Of a DNA stretch of 64,000 nt, positions 8,736 to 17,974 are shown in pieces. The stretch lies in contig NC_008044.1 in assembly GCF_000014065.1 (NCBI RefSeq), positions 3,061,501 to 3,125,500 on the forward strand, in the 5' to 3' direction. The notes below the pieces were generated by a model. That model was given only the letters and a program-made list of their open reading frames with translations, had not been told where the DNA came from and did not search any database. The translations under genes and the position numbers were made by a program. The first letter of the stretch is position 1, and every line of letters starts with the position of its first letter. This DNA is from Ruegeria sp. TM1040. Its GTDB lineage: Bacteria; Pseudomonadota; Alphaproteobacteria; Rhodobacterales; Rhodobacteraceae.

Positions 8736-9575
8736 TTATCGCTCGCTATCTGGCAGTTTGACTTCGGGCACTTTCAGCGCGTCCGCGAGCCGGGTTTTTG
8801 CAGATCCCGGTCGCAGGGGTTGCGGTTGGCTGTCGGCAGGGGACCATCCGGTGAGGCATACCAGCTCGAAGGTCGCCATGCGCTTGCCATCGTCAGCGGC
8901 AAAATTTTGCGCGTAGATGTGATCCGCAAGGTGAAACAGGCTCCGGCGCGTCGGTGTGCGGAGCCTGTCTGACATCGTGTTGGTTTCGCCCATGGCGCGC
9001 AGGTCATGCATCAGATGAGTGAGATCACGGTAATGCACCGTCAAGGGCACCAGATCCGCCACGGGGAGCGCAAAGCCTGCGCGTTGCAGCAAGGCGCCGA
9101 GATCACGGATCTCGCCCATCGGGGCCACCCTCGGGGAAAGGCCCCCACTCACATAGGTCTCCGCTTCGGCGAGCGCACTGCGCAATTCGTGCAGGGTTTG
9201 GCCGCCAAGCGTGACAACCAGCAGCAGCCCGTCTTCCTGCAAGGCGCGGCGGCATTGGATCAGCTGTCCGACGGGATCATTGGCGCAGTGCAGTGCCATC
9301 ACATGAATCACCAGATCATGCGCCTGTGGCTCCAGATCCAGAACATCATGATCTTCGACTATTTTGGCGCCGGGCAGCAGATCTTTCCAAGGCTCCGCAA
9401 AAGGCGCGATAATCGCGGGCTTGGTAAAGACTCTCTTAACCATGCTGAGCCGATCCTCGATTTCGTCTCTGGCCATGTCGTGCAGGAACATCGCCTCCGG
9501 TTTGCGCCGGGCGCGACGCAGTCGAAGTGCATCACGGTCAAAGATCTGGGGATGAGCCATCGGTTCTTTTGTCAT
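8736..9575 (-). CDS. SAM-dependent methyltransferase-like protein (NDUFAF5/BioC-like)
   Basis: A 279-residue protein with a class I methyltransferase-like fold. It opens with FDRDALRLRRARRK, a pattern I associate with alphaproteobacterial homologues of mitochondrial NDUFAF5, a complex I assembly factor acting as an arginine hydroxylase. The usual GxGxG SAM loop is not obvious, while DLVIHVMALHCANDP and the following LLVVTLGG match motifs of this group. BioC-type annotations are an alternative. A second possible start, MAHPQIF at 9560, is five codons in. Its start is only 11 bases from the divergent comF start. Confidence 0.75.
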   Translation of the reverse strand: MTKEPMAHPQIFDRDALRLRRARRKPEAMFLHDMARDEIEDRLSMVKRVFTKPAIIAPFAEPWKDLLPGAKIVEDHDVLDLEPQAHDLVIHVMALHCANDPVGQLIQCRRALQEDGLLLVVTLGGQTLHELRSALAEAETYVSGGLSPRVAPMGEIRDLGALLQRAGFALPVADLVPLTVHYRDLTHLMHDLRAMGETNTMSDRLRTPTRRSLFHLADHIYAQNFAADDGKRMATFELVCLTGWSPADSQPQPLRPGSAKTRLADALKVPEVKLPDSER

Positions 9576-9586
9576 GAGGTGTACCT

Positions 9587-10318
9587 ATGACGTTGCGGGC
9601 ACGGATTCAAACAGCAGTTTCACTCGTCTACCCTGCACGCTGCCTGAACTGCGGCGGGCTGGTCGAGAGCGACTTTGGCCTGTGTGGCGCGTGTTGGCGT
9701 GACACCACCTTTATTTCAGGGCTCGTATGCGAAGGATGCGGTGCGCCGCTCCCGGGCGAGGATGACGGACAGATGGTTCATTGCGACGCTTGCCTGCGTG
9801 CGCCGGGTGAATGGGACCGGGGGCGGGCGGCTCTGGTTTACACGGGACAGGGTCGCCGGTTGGTGCTGGCACTGAAACACGGTGACCGAACCGACCTGGT
9901 GCGCCCTGCGTCTGCGTGGATGGCGCGGGCTGCACGCGTGCTCTTGAGCCCAAAGCCCCTACTGGTGCCGGTTCCGCTTCATTGGACGCGGCTGCTGCAC
10001 CGCCGGTACAATCAATCCGCCTTGCTGGCCCAGGCGATCGCGGCACGTGAGGAATGCGACTGTTGTCCCGATGCGCTGATCCGTGTTGCAAAAACGCCCA
10101 TGCTCGAAGGGTACTCGCGCTCGGAGCGTCGCGCGCTCCTGAGTGACGCCATACGTCCCAATCCCCGGATGGCGTCGCGATTAAAGGGCAGGCGGGTGCT
10201 GCTCGTGGATGATGTCATGACCAGCGGATCGACGCTTTCGGCTTGTGCGCGCGCCTGTATGGATGCAGGCGCAAAAAGCACAAATGTCGCTGTTCTCGCC
10301 CGGGTCACGGGCTCGTGA
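9587..10318 (+). CDS. ComF family phosphoribosyltransferase-like protein
   Basis: A 243-residue protein of the ComF/GntX type. An N-terminal double zinc-ribbon has CLNCGG, CGAC, CEGCG and CDAC pairs between residues 18 and 67. The C-terminal phosphoribosyltransferase fold has the PRPP loop VLLVDDVMTSGST at about 204-216. In naturally competent bacteria ComF takes part in DNA uptake; in many others the role is unknown. GAGGTG precedes the ATG. It heads a run of four same-strand genes (comF, glutaredoxin, nitrilase, MarR) that ends in a strong terminator. Confidence 0.92.
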   Translation: MTLRARIQTAVSLVYPARCLNCGGLVESDFGLCGACWRDTTFISGLVCEGCGAPLPGEDDGQMVHCDACLRAPGEWDRGRAALVYTGQGRRLVLALKHGDRTDLVRPASAWMARAARVLLSPKPLLVPVPLHWTRLLHRRYNQSALLAQAIAAREECDCCPDALIRVAKTPMLEGYSRSERRALLSDAIRPNPRMASRLKGRRVLLVDDVMTSGSTLSACARACMDAGAKSTNVAVLARVTGS

Positions 10319-10389
10319 AAACTCTGGCAAAGCTTGATAAAGGTGCCCACATGGCGCAAAACCCACAAGCAACGCCTATGGAGACCCAC

Positions 10390-10647
10390 ATGAAACCGGT
10401 CGAAATCTACACTTCTCCCCTCTGCGGTTTTTGTCACGCCGCGAAACGCCTTTTGAACCAGAAAGGTGTGAGCTTTTCCGAGGTCGACGTTCTGGCAAAT
10501 CCTGACCGCAAGTCTGAGATGATCCAGCGCGCCAATGGCGGTCGCACGGTGCCGCAGATCTTTGTTGGCGACATTCACGTGGGCGGTTGTGACGAGCTTC
10601 ACGCTCTGGACCGGGCAGGGAAGCTCGACTCGCTGCTGGCGTCCTGA
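10390..10647 (+). CDS. grxC: Glutaredoxin 3
   Basis: An 85-residue thioredoxin-fold protein reducing disulfides with glutathione in the cytoplasm. The active site is CGFC (C12, C15) instead of the common CPYC. The conserved TVPQIFVGDIHVGGCDEL supplies the cis-proline and glutathione-binding GGCD. The start at 10390 is preferred because GGAGA stands 6 bases before it; upstream ATGs at 10351 and 10378 would add non-conserved residues. It lies between comF and a nitrilase-family gene. Confidence 0.93.
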   Translation: MKPVEIYTSPLCGFCHAAKRLLNQKGVSFSEVDVLANPDRKSEMIQRANGGRTVPQIFVGDIHVGGCDELHALDRAGKLDSLLAS

Positions 10648-10651
10648 TCCG

Positions 10652-11485
10652 ATGGTTCGGATTGCGCTCCTGCAGATGACGTCTTCCGACTTGCCGGAAG
10701 AGAACCTTGCAGCGGCGCGCGAAATGATCGCGCGCACGGCCGCTGCAGGGGCGCAGTTTGTGTTGACGCCAGAGGTCACCAATTGCCTCTCGACCAGCCG
10801 GACACAGCAACAGGCTGTTTTGCATCCCGAAGAGAACGACCCCACCCTTGCCGGTCTGCGTGATGCGGCTCGGCAGCATGGGGTTTGGCTGTCGATCGGC
10901 TCTCTTGGGGTGAAAACCACCGATGCGGACGGCCGGTTTGCCAACCGGCAGTTTCTGATTTCCCCCGATGGCGAGATCAAGGCGCGCTATGACAAGATCC
11001 ACATGTTTGATGTGGAGGTCACGCCTGAAGAGACCTATCGCGAATCCGATGGCTACCGCCCTGGAACCCGCGCCGTGCTTGCGGACGCTGGATTTGCAAA
11101 GATCGGTATGACGATCTGTTACGATGTGCGCTTTCCTGCGTTGCATCGTCGTCTTGCCCAAGCCGGGGCAGAAATCATCACGGCGCCGGCTGCCTTCAGT
11201 CATGTGACGGGAGCAGCGCATTGGCACAGCCTCCTGCGGGCGCGGGCGATTGAAACCGGGTGTTTCGTGCTTGCCGCTGCGCAGACGGGGGTTCACGACA
11301 CCAGTCGTGGCGCTGCCCGCCAGACCTATGGGCATTCGCTTGCCGTTGCCCCTTGGGGCGAGATTTTGGCGGATGCTGGCACCGAAACTGGAATTACCTG
11401 CGTTGACCTCGATCTCGAAGCGGTGAAAAAGGCGCGCAAACGCGTCCCGTCTCTGACGCACGACCGGGAGTTTGACGGACCCTGA
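10652..11485 (+). CDS. Carbon-nitrogen hydrolase (nitrilase superfamily)
   Basis: A 277-residue amidase of the Nit1/Nit2 branch. The catalytic triad is visible: E41 in LTPEVTN, K115 in RYDKIHMFD and C156 in MTICYDVRFP. Members of this branch hydrolyse omega-amidated dicarboxylates or deaminated glutathione, and this gene follows a glutaredoxin, so repair of deaminated glutathione is a reasonable but unproven guess. It starts four bases after the glutaredoxin stop, and its own TGA shares a base with the next start (TGATG). Confidence 0.9.
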   Translation: MVRIALLQMTSSDLPEENLAAAREMIARTAAAGAQFVLTPEVTNCLSTSRTQQQAVLHPEENDPTLAGLRDAARQHGVWLSIGSLGVKTTDADGRFANRQFLISPDGEIKARYDKIHMFDVEVTPEETYRESDGYRPGTRAVLADAGFAKIGMTICYDVRFPALHRRLAQAGAEIITAPAAFSHVTGAAHWHSLLRARAIETGCFVLAAAQTGVHDTSRGAARQTYGHSLAVAPWGEILADAGTETGITCVDLDLEAVKKARKRVPSLTHDREFDGP

Positions 11486-11925
11486 TGGATGAGAAGCATT
11501 CCCTTGCGATTTCGCTCTTCAGCGAGATTCTTATGGCGGACCAATTGGCCCGTGCTCGGCTGAGCAAGGCTCTGCCCAAAGGGATGGAGCTTTCGCATTT
11601 TTCTGTACTCAATCATCTGACACGCGCGGGACTTGAGCGTTCTCCGGCGCAGTTGGCGAAAACATTTCATGTGACTCGCGGCGCGATGACCAACACGATC
11701 TACAAGCTCGAAGTTGCAGGGTTTGTGCATGTGCGCCCGGATTGGGATGATGCGCGCCGTAAAATGGTGGCCATCAGCCCCGCAGGCCGCAAAGCGCGGG
11801 ATGCTGCGCTTGCCTCGATCATTCCGATGATTTCCGAAGTCGTGAGCGAATTGGGCGGAGACCGTGTGCGCGCTGCGCTTCCTATCTTGCGCGAGTTTCG
11901 TGGCAAGCTTGAGGTCGGAGAGTGA
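11485..11925 (+). CDS. MarR family transcriptional regulator
   Basis: A 146-residue winged-helix regulator, last gene of the comF operon. The DNA-binding part runs from about residue 35 to 95, with the recognition region VTRGAMTNTIYKLEVAG and the wing containing DDARRKMVAIS. Start and stop overlap with the nitrilase gene imply coupled translation. The ligand and targets are unknown. A perfect 12-bp terminator follows the gene. Confidence 0.88.
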   Translation: MDEKHSLAISLFSEILMADQLARARLSKALPKGMELSHFSVLNHLTRAGLERSPAQLAKTFHVTRGAMTNTIYKLEVAGFVHVRPDWDDARRKMVAISPAGRKARDAALASIIPMISEVVSELGGDRVRAALPILREFRGKLEVGE

Positions 11926-11960
11926 CGTCCTGAAACGCACATTCTCCTCGGACCAAACAA

Positions 11961-11992
11961 AAAGAGCGTCGGGTAATTCCGACGCTCTTTTT
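11961..11992 (+). terminator. Rho-independent terminator
   Basis: AAAGAGCGTCGG (11961-11972) pairs with CCGACGCTCTTT (11979-11990) around a six-base loop, followed by T residues. It closes the comF-grxC-nitrilase-marR run. Confidence 0.93.
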
Positions 11993-12231
11993 TCTGGAGG
12001 GGCCGTGAGTGGTGTGAGTGAGTCTCCAATTTATACGCTGCACCGGGCCGATATGCTTGTGGAGCTGGGTGTCCGAGCCAGTGACGCGTCATGCAGACGA
12101 CATTATCCGCCTATCAAAGCCTGCACAACGACGCGATGGGATGCGCAACTATACTAAAGTATATGGCCCGATTCCGCACAAGCGACAGAAGCGCCATTTT
12201 ACCATATATCGTTGCTGATTTTATGAATCAC
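11993..12231. other. Gene-free stretch with dyads
   Basis: No credible gene. It holds TATACT-AA-AGTATA (12150-12163) and TATATGG (12160-12166) facing CCATATA (12202-12208). It lies at the 3' ends of two convergent genes, so it has no obvious promoter role. It could shape the 3' end of the ubiG transcript, but there is no T run to call a terminator. Confidence 0.5.
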
Positions 12232-12975
12232 CTAGGATTTTGTGCTCGCAGTGACATAGTTCACGCTCAGATCACGGTCGGAGATCGACCATTTCCACAG
12301 GATCGGATTGAACACGAACCCTTTGCGATCCACCGGATTGAGGCCGGCCTGTTCCAACAGTGCGAACAGTTCATCAGGGGTGATGAATTTGGACCATTCA
12401 TGCGTCCCGCGCGGCAACCAGCGCATGACCACCTCGGCACCGAAGATCGCCATCGCATAGCTTTTGGGGTTTCGATTGATGGTCGAGCAGATCTGTAGCC
12501 CGCCCGATTTCAAGAGCTGCTGTGTAGCGGTCAGATAACTGAGCGGATCCGCCACGTGCTCCACCACTTCCATATTGAGAACGACGTCGAACTGTTCGCC
12601 AGCTTCGGCCATGGCTTCGGCTGTGGTATGGCGATAGTCGATCTCGAGCCCCGATTGCTCGGCATGGATTCGCGCGACCGGCAGATTGCCTTCCGCTGCG
12701 TCTGCACCAACCACCTCGGCGCCGAGCCGTGCCATGGGTTCGCTCAAAAGGCCGCCGCCGCACCCGATATCGAGAATGCGCAAGCCCGCAAAAGGGGCAT
12801 CTGTTTTCAGGTCTCGGTCAAATTCACCTGCAATCTGAGACGTAATATAGTCCAGACGACAGGGGTTTAGCATGTGCAGAGGCTTAAACTTCCCGTTTGG
12901 ATCCCACCATTCTGCCGCCATCGCCTCGAACTTCGCGATCTCGGAGGGGTCTACCGTGGACTGTTGCGCTTGCAT
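12232..12975 (-). CDS. ubiG: Ubiquinone biosynthesis O-methyltransferase
   Basis: A 247-residue enzyme performing the two O-methylations in ubiquinone synthesis. Landmarks are [20 protein letters not shown] at the N-terminus, the SAM loop [19 protein letters not shown], and [10 protein letters not shown]. The start at 12975 is chosen because AGGA and GGAG lie just upstream and homology begins directly after; the frame extends 13 codons further to 13014. It is divergent from the prolyl aminopeptidase, with about 50 bases between starts. Confidence 0.95.
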   Translation of the reverse strand: MQAQQSTVDPSEIAKFEAMAAEWWDPNGKFKPLHMLNPCRLDYITSQIAGEFDRDLKTDAPFAGLRILDIGCGGGLLSEPMARLGAEVVGADAAEGNLPVARIHAEQSGLEIDYRHTTAEAMAEAGEQFDVVLNMEVVEHVADPLSYLTATQQLLKSGGLQICSTINRNPKSYAMAIFGAEVVMRWLPRGTHEWSKFITPDELFALLEQAGLNPVDRKGFVFNPILWKWSISDRDLSVNYVTASTKS

Positions 12976-13026
12976 TCCTGTCTCCGTGTGTTTTCTTGTG
13001 TGTTCAGAGGACAACTTAGGTCAGTA

Positions 13027-14007
13027 ATGGACAAATACCCGGATCAAAAGCGCGCAGTGCAGTTTCTTTATCCGCCGATCGAGCCTTTCGATCAGCGCAT
13101 GCTGGATGTGGGGCAAGGTCACAGGATCTACATGGAGCAATGCGGAAATCCCGATGGGGTGCCGGTCATTGTCTGCCATGGCGGCCCCGGTGGTGGTACC
13201 AGCCCGGCGATGCGTCGGTATTTTGATCCAAAGGTCTATCGTATCATTCTGTTTGATCAGCGTGGGTGCGGTCGCTCCAGACCTTATGCGTCCTGCGAAG
13301 ACAACACGACATGGCATCTGGTCGCGGATATGGAACTGATCCGCGAGCTTTTGGAGATCGACTCTTGGATGCTGTTTGGCGGCAGCTGGGGTGCAACATT
13401 GGCGCTGATCTATGCGCAGACTCATCCTGAGCGCACAACGCAGTTGATCCTGCGCGGGGTGTTCTTGATGACCGAAGCTGAACTCGACTGGTTCTATGGT
13501 GGGGGTGCAGGGAAATTCTGGCCGGAAACCTGGGCCAAGTTCACCGATCTCGTGCCCAAGGACGAACGGGACGATCTGATTGCGGCTTACCACAAGCGGC
13601 TGTTCTCTGGTGATCGCGACGAGGAAATCCGCTTTGGTCGTGCTTGGTCGGCCTGGGAAAATGCCTTGGCGTCGGTTTATTCCAACGGTTTGTCGGGTGA
13701 GAGTCCTGGAGATTACGCGCGGGCTTTTGCGCGGCTTGAGAACCACTATTTCTCCAATGGTGGCTTCCTGCATATGGATGGACAGATCCTTGCCAACATG
13801 GGGCGCATTGCCCACATCCCTGGCGTGATCGTGCAGGGGCGGTATGATATGATTTGCCCGCCGCAAGCGGCCTACAGCATTCATCAGGCTTGGCCGAACT
13901 CCGATCTGATCATGGTACGAAACGCGGGACACGCGCTTTCGGAGCCGGGAATCAGCGCGGCTTTGGTCAGATGTATGGATCAGCTGGCAGAGGAAATGAC
14001 CCAATGA
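13027..14007 (+). CDS. pip: Prolyl aminopeptidase (proline iminopeptidase)
   Basis: A 326-residue alpha/beta hydrolase of peptidase family S33 that removes N-terminal proline from peptides. The oxyanion motif HGGPGGG is at 51-57, the nucleophile elbow GGSWG at 118-122 (S120), the acid lies in GRYDMICP and the histidine in NAGHALSEPG. The start MDKYPDQKRA is chosen by homology; earlier in-frame codons run through the divergent ubiG start region. Its stop overlaps the start of the following solute-binding protein gene (ATGA), so the two are coupled. Confidence 0.95.
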   Translation: MDKYPDQKRAVQFLYPPIEPFDQRMLDVGQGHRIYMEQCGNPDGVPVIVCHGGPGGGTSPAMRRYFDPKVYRIILFDQRGCGRSRPYASCEDNTTWHLVADMELIRELLEIDSWMLFGGSWGATLALIYAQTHPERTTQLILRGVFLMTEAELDWFYGGGAGKFWPETWAKFTDLVPKDERDDLIAAYHKRLFSGDRDEEIRFGRAWSAWENALASVYSNGLSGESPGDYARAFARLENHYFSNGGFLHMDGQILANMGRIAHIPGVIVQGRYDMICPPQAAYSIHQAWPNSDLIMVRNAGHALSEPGISAALVRCMDQLAEEMTQ

Positions 14008-14855
14008 AGCGCCTGGATCGTCGTGCTTTGTTTGCAAGCGGTGCGGCTGCGGCTTTGTTGGCAGCAACCGGCGCGGGGCTTGCGCAGACGCCGCGTCGGG
14101 GTGGGACACTGCGGATTGCGATCCCGCGTGAAGATGCGTTTCTGGCGCGGCTTGCGCGCGCGGCCGTTTACGACCAACTGACAGAGGTAGCCCCCGATGG
14201 TGTGCTGCGTGCAGAGCTTGCATCCGCATGGCGCAGTGATGAGACGGCGCGGCATTGGAAACTCAATTTGCGTACAGATATCCCGTTTCACGACGGACGA
14301 ATGATGACCGGCGCAGATGTCATTGCCTCCCTTGAGGCGCATCTGAAGTCGGGCGCCCTCCGGCTGGAAGGGGTGAAAAATCTCGATCTCTCGTCAGACG
14401 GGGCAGTCGTCATTGATCTCGCGGAGAGCAATCCTCATCTGCCGTATCGGTTGGCGGATACTGGTTTGGTGATTGCGCCGGATGGTGCTGTTGATGCTGT
14501 GCTGGGCGATCTGAATGGGACGGGTCTCTATCAGGTGGACCGCGCGCAGGAAGATCGTCATTTCCGAGCGCGCCGGGTGGCGCAGAACTACCGCGATGAG
14601 GTCGCGGGCTGGCTCGATGCGCTGGACCTGATCGTTATTCCCGATGCGCAAGTGCGGGCCGAGGCACTGCGCGATGGCTTTGTGGACGTCGCAGCCTTGC
14701 CAACGGCGGAAGGGCTCCAGGGGCGGTTTCAATTCTATCCGTCCGATCAGGAGATCGCCCTGGCCGCGGCAGAGCATGTGGCCCTGCCGTCGCGCATTTC
14801 GTCGCGCGCGCCCCTTGATGACCACCGCATTGCGGAACGGTGGTGGATGGTGTGA
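14004..14855 (+). CDS. Family 5 solute-binding-like protein, half length
   Basis: A 283-residue exported protein with a twin-arginine-like signal (RLDRRALFASGAAAALL, cleavage near GLAQ). The mature part matches the N-terminal lobe of oligopeptide-binding proteins: RGGTLRIAIP, LTEVAPDGVLRAELASAW and FHDGRMMTGADV. Family members are usually near 500 residues, so the C-terminal lobe and permease partners are missing. The frame shows no internal stop, so it is either a stable shortened form or an old remnant. It is translationally coupled to pip, suggesting a peptide-related role; this is inference. Confidence 0.75.
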   Translation: MKRLDRRALFASGAAAALLAATGAGLAQTPRRGGTLRIAIPREDAFLARLARAAVYDQLTEVAPDGVLRAELASAWRSDETARHWKLNLRTDIPFHDGRMMTGADVIASLEAHLKSGALRLEGVKNLDLSSDGAVVIDLAESNPHLPYRLADTGLVIAPDGAVDAVLGDLNGTGLYQVDRAQEDRHFRARRVAQNYRDEVAGWLDALDLIVIPDAQVRAEALRDGFVDVAALPTAEGLQGRFQFYPSDQEIALAAAEHVALPSRISSRAPLDDHRIAERWWMV

Positions 14856-14969
14856 TTCGACAGCATCCAGACTGATCGTCTGCGCTGCGTGACGTGACAC
14901 CGGTGCTGACATACAACCCTGTGAAGCGGCGGCAAAACCTTGGCGCTTTTGCTCCGATTTAGGAAAGGC

Positions 14970-14998
14970 TTGCCAAACGCGGCGCACGCGCGTATATC
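14970..14998 (+). promoter_or_regulatory. Sigma-70-type promoter of the rimP-nusA-infB operon
   Basis: TTGCCA (14970-14975), a 17-base spacer, then TATATC (14993-14998). It is the only good match in the gap before rimP and would start transcription near 15005, leaving a leader of about 85 bases that includes the attenuator hairpin. Confidence 0.65.
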
Positions 14999-15054
14999 CT
15001 CGCACAACAGCGGCGCGTCGGGCTCTGGTCTTGAGGCACCTTTGATTGATTTCG

Positions 15055-15077
15055 ACGGGCCGCGGCCCGTTTTTTTG
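15055..15077 (+). terminator. Terminator-like attenuator in the rimP leader
   Basis: ACGGGCC (15055-15061) pairs with GGCCCGT (15064-15070) through a GC turn and runs into eight T residues. It lies downstream of the proposed promoter and only 5 bases before the GGAGG (15083-15087) of rimP. A full terminator inside the leader suggests attenuation of the operon, as seen for rimP-nusA leaders in other bacteria. Confidence 0.75.
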
Positions 15078-15091
15078 TGTTTGGAGGTCAG

Positions 15092-15703
15092 ATGACCAAC
15101 GACCTGATTGCCAAAGCTGCGATTGACCGTCGCCTGGCCGAGATCATCACCCCGGTGATCGAGGATCTGGGTTACGAGCTGGTCCGTATCCGGCTGATGT
15201 CTGGCAAAACCACGACGCTGCAGATCATGGCAGATCGCCCCGATGGGGGGATCGAGGTTGATGATTGTGCCGCGATCTCAAACGCTGTGAGCGCCACACT
15301 CGACGTCGAAGATCCGATCCTTGACGCCTACACGCTTGAGGTGTCGAGCCCCGGAATTGACCGGCCGCTGACGCGTCTCAAGGACTTCGACATGTTCGAA
15401 GGCTACGAGGCCAAGCTGGAGACCGCAGATCTCATCGACGGCCGTCGCCGCTTTAAGGGCGAGCTGGCAGGCATCGAGGACGACGAAGTACTCATCAATA
15501 TTGAGGAACACGGCGAGACCGTGACCATCGGTCTCAAATTCGACTGGCTGAGCGATGCAAAGCTGGTGCTGACCGATGACCTGATCAAGGAAATGCTGCG
15601 CCAGCGGAAGGCCGCTGGTGTTCTGAACGAAGACGCCTTTGACGACATCGAGACCGAAGGGTCCGCAGAAGGGACCACAGGGTCCGAAGAGGAGAACAAG
15701 TAA
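15092..15703 (+). CDS. rimP: Ribosome maturation factor RimP
   Basis: A 203-residue protein needed for 30S subunit maturation. Typical motifs are [34 protein letters not shown] and the hallmark [12 protein letters not shown]. An acidic tail follows after residue 180. The start at 15092 has GGAGG 4 bases upstream; a frame extension of five codons is ignored. Its TAA shares a base with the nusA ATG. First gene of the operon rimP-nusA-ylxR-infB. Confidence 0.97.
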   Translation: MTNDLIAKAAIDRRLAEIITPVIEDLGYELVRIRLMSGKTTTLQIMADRPDGGIEVDDCAAISNAVSATLDVEDPILDAYTLEVSSPGIDRPLTRLKDFDMFEGYEAKLETADLIDGRRRFKGELAGIEDDEVLINIEEHGETVTIGLKFDWLSDAKLVLTDDLIKEMLRQRKAAGVLNEDAFDDIETEGSAEGTTGSEEENK

Positions 15704-17319
15704 TGGCTATCACCTCTGCAAACCAGCTGGAGCTGTTGCAAACCGCCGAGGCCGTGGCGCGTGAGAAAATGATCGATCCCGGTCTGGTGGTCGAAGCGAT
15801 GGAAGAATCCCTCGCCCGCGCCGCCAAGAGCCGCTACGGCAGCGAGATGGACATTCGTGTCTCCATTGACCGCAAGACCGGTAAGGCGACTTTCACTCGT
15901 GTGCGCACCGTGGTCGAAGACGAAGAGCTCGAAAACTACCAGTCCGAGCTGACCGTCGCGCAGGCCAAGCAGTATATGGAAGACCCCAAGGTCGGCGACA
16001 CCATCGTTGATGAGGTTCCCCCGGTCGAGATGGGCCGGATCGCGGCACAATCCGCCAAGCAGGTGATCCTGCAGAAAGTGCGCGAAGCAGAGCGGGATCG
16101 TCAGTACGAAGAGTTCAAGGATCGCAACGGCACCATCATCAATGGCGTCGTCAAGCGAGAGGAATACGGCAACGTCATCGTCGATATCGGATCTGGCGAA
16201 GGCATTCTGCGTCGCAACGAGAAAATCGGCCGTGAGAGCTATCGCCCGAACGACCGTATTCGCTGCTTCATCAAGGACGTACGCCGCGAACCCCGTGGCC
16301 CGCAGATCTTCCTCAGCCGCACCGCGCCGGAGTTCATGGCCGAGCTCTTCAAGATGGAAGTGCCTGAAATCTATGACGGCATCATCGAGATCAAGGCTGT
16401 GGCCCGTGACCCCGGTTCGCGTGCAAAGATCGCTGTTGTGTCCTATGACGGGTCGATCGATCCGGTTGGCGCCTGTGTCGGTATGCGTGGCTCCCGCGTG
16501 CAGGCGGTCGTGAACGAACTGCAGGGCGAAAAGATCGACATCATCCCTTGGAACGAAGATCAGCCGACCTTCCTTGTGAACGCGCTGCAGCCCGCAGAGG
16601 TCTCCAAGGTTGTCTTGGACGAAGAAGCCGGCAAGATCGAAGTGGTTGTGCCCGACGAGCAGCTTTCTCTGGCGATTGGCCGTCGCGGTCAGAACGTACG
16701 TCTGGCGTCTCAGCTGACCAACCTCGACATCGACATCATGACGGAAGAGGAAGAATCCGCACGCCGTCAGAAGGAATTCGAGGCGCGCACCGCACTGTTC
16801 ATGGAAACGCTCGATCTCGACGAGTTCTTTGCACAGCTTCTGGTTTCTGAAGGCTTCACCAACCTCGAAGAGGTCGCCTATGTCGAACTCGACGAACTCT
16901 TGGTGATCGATGGCGTCGACGAAGGCACCGCCGAAGAACTGCAGGCCCGCGCGCGCGATTATCTCGAAGCCAAGGCCAAGGCCGCGCTCGACAACGCCCG
17001 CAGCATGGGCGTCGAGGACAGCCTTATTGACTTTGACGGCCTGACACCCCAGATGGTTGAGGCACTGGCGAAGGATGATGTGAAATCGCTTGAAGACTTC
17101 GCAACCTGTGCGGACTGGGAGCTTGCGGGTGGCTGGACCACCGTCAACGGCGAGCGTGTCAAGGATGAAGGGATTCTCGAGCCCTTCGATGTGAGCCTCG
17201 AAGAGGCGCAAAATCTGGTGATGACGGCGCGGATTATGCTCGGCTGGGTCGACCCGGCAGAACTTGAATCCGATGCTGATGATCTCGAGGAAGAAGCCGA
17301 AGGGGAAGCGGAAGCCTGA
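15703..17319 (+). CDS. nusA: Transcription termination/antitermination protein NusA
   Basis: A 538-residue RNA polymerase-binding factor controlling pausing, termination and antitermination. Domain order: N-terminal polymerase-binding domain (1-125), S1 (about 130-200, NGVVKREEYGNVIVDIG), KH1 (PGSRAKIAVVS and CVGMRGSRVQ), KH2 (LAIGRRGQNVRLAS) and a C-terminal acidic region with two helical repeats (about 360-520). It overlaps rimP by one base and is followed after 29 bases by the ylxR-type gene. Confidence 0.98.
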   Translation: MAITSANQLELLQTAEAVAREKMIDPGLVVEAMEESLARAAKSRYGSEMDIRVSIDRKTGKATFTRVRTVVEDEELENYQSELTVAQAKQYMEDPKVGDTIVDEVPPVEMGRIAAQSAKQVILQKVREAERDRQYEEFKDRNGTIINGVVKREEYGNVIVDIGSGEGILRRNEKIGRESYRPNDRIRCFIKDVRREPRGPQIFLSRTAPEFMAELFKMEVPEIYDGIIEIKAVARDPGSRAKIAVVSYDGSIDPVGACVGMRGSRVQAVVNELQGEKIDIIPWNEDQPTFLVNALQPAEVSKVVLDEEAGKIEVVVPDEQLSLAIGRRGQNVRLASQLTNLDIDIMTEEEESARRQKEFEARTALFMETLDLDEFFAQLLVSEGFTNLEEVAYVELDELLVIDGVDEGTAEELQARARDYLEAKAKAALDNARSMGVEDSLIDFDGLTPQMVEALAKDDVKSLEDFATCADWELAGGWTTVNGERVKDEGILEPFDVSLEEAQNLVMTARIMLGWVDPAELESDADDLEEEAEGEAEA

Positions 17320-17348
17320 CCTGCTTCCCAAACTCCCAGGAGATGTGA

Positions 17349-17966
17349 ATGACCCGTGGTGGTGCAGAAAAATCCCGTAACGACGGGCCGGAACGTAAAT
17401 GTCTCGCCACCGGCGAGACACAGCCCAAGGCTGGGTTGGTCCGTTTCGTGCTGGGGCCTGACAATCAGGTCTACCCGGATGTGATGGGTAAACTGCCGGG
17501 ACGCGGTGTTTACATCTCAGCCACGCGTTCTGCGCTGGAACAGGCGGTAAAGAAGAAACTCTTTGCCCGCGGTTTCAAGGCGCAGGTCGCGGTTCGGGAT
17601 GATCTGGCCGACGAGGTGGAGCGCCAAGTGTTGCGCCGCACTGTCGACCTGATCAGACTGGCTCGAAAGTCGGGCGACGCCGTGGGTGGCTATGAGAAGG
17701 TCAAGGATTGGTTGGACAAGGAAGAGGCGCGGGTTTTGATCCAAGCCTCTGATGGGTCCGGGCGAGGAAAGTCGAAACTGAGCACGCCGCATCGCGGAAA
17801 ATACATCGGATGCATGACGGCAGACGAGCTTGGGATGGCTTTTGGGCGTGAAACTGTCATACATGCCGCGCTCGCCTCTGGTGGACTCAGCCAACGTGTT
17901 GTAGAGGAAGCCCAGCGATTGCAGGGTTTGCGCGAAATGGGCGGCATCGGCCGCACGGAAGGATAA
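17349..17966 (+). CDS. YlxR-L7Ae fusion RNA-binding protein
   Basis: A 205-residue protein joining two RNA-binding modules. Residues 10-95 are a YlxR (DUF448) domain with RKCLATGE and [11 protein letters not shown]. Residues 100-200 resemble the L7Ae/L30e fold ([18 protein letters not shown]). In firmicutes the YlxR domain protein (RnpM) binds RNase P RNA. In alphaproteobacteria the fused form sits between nusA and infB as here. The cellular role of the fusion is not established. Confidence 0.92.
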   Translation: MTRGGAEKSRNDGPERKCLATGETQPKAGLVRFVLGPDNQVYPDVMGKLPGRGVYISATRSALEQAVKKKLFARGFKAQVAVRDDLADEVERQVLRRTVDLIRLARKSGDAVGGYEKVKDWLDKEEARVLIQASDGSGRGKSKLSTPHRGKYIGCMTADELGMAFGRETVIHAALASGGLSQRVVEEAQRLQGLREMGGIGRTEG

Positions 17967-17974
17967 AGAGCTTT

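Noticed and set aside
12150-12163. Palindrome TATACT-AA-AGTATA as an operator
   Set aside because: It lies between two convergent 3' ends, with no gene start nearby to regulate.
15403-17421. 672-codon open frame on the minus strand
   Set aside because: Antisense shadow of nusA and the end of rimP; no recognisable domain.
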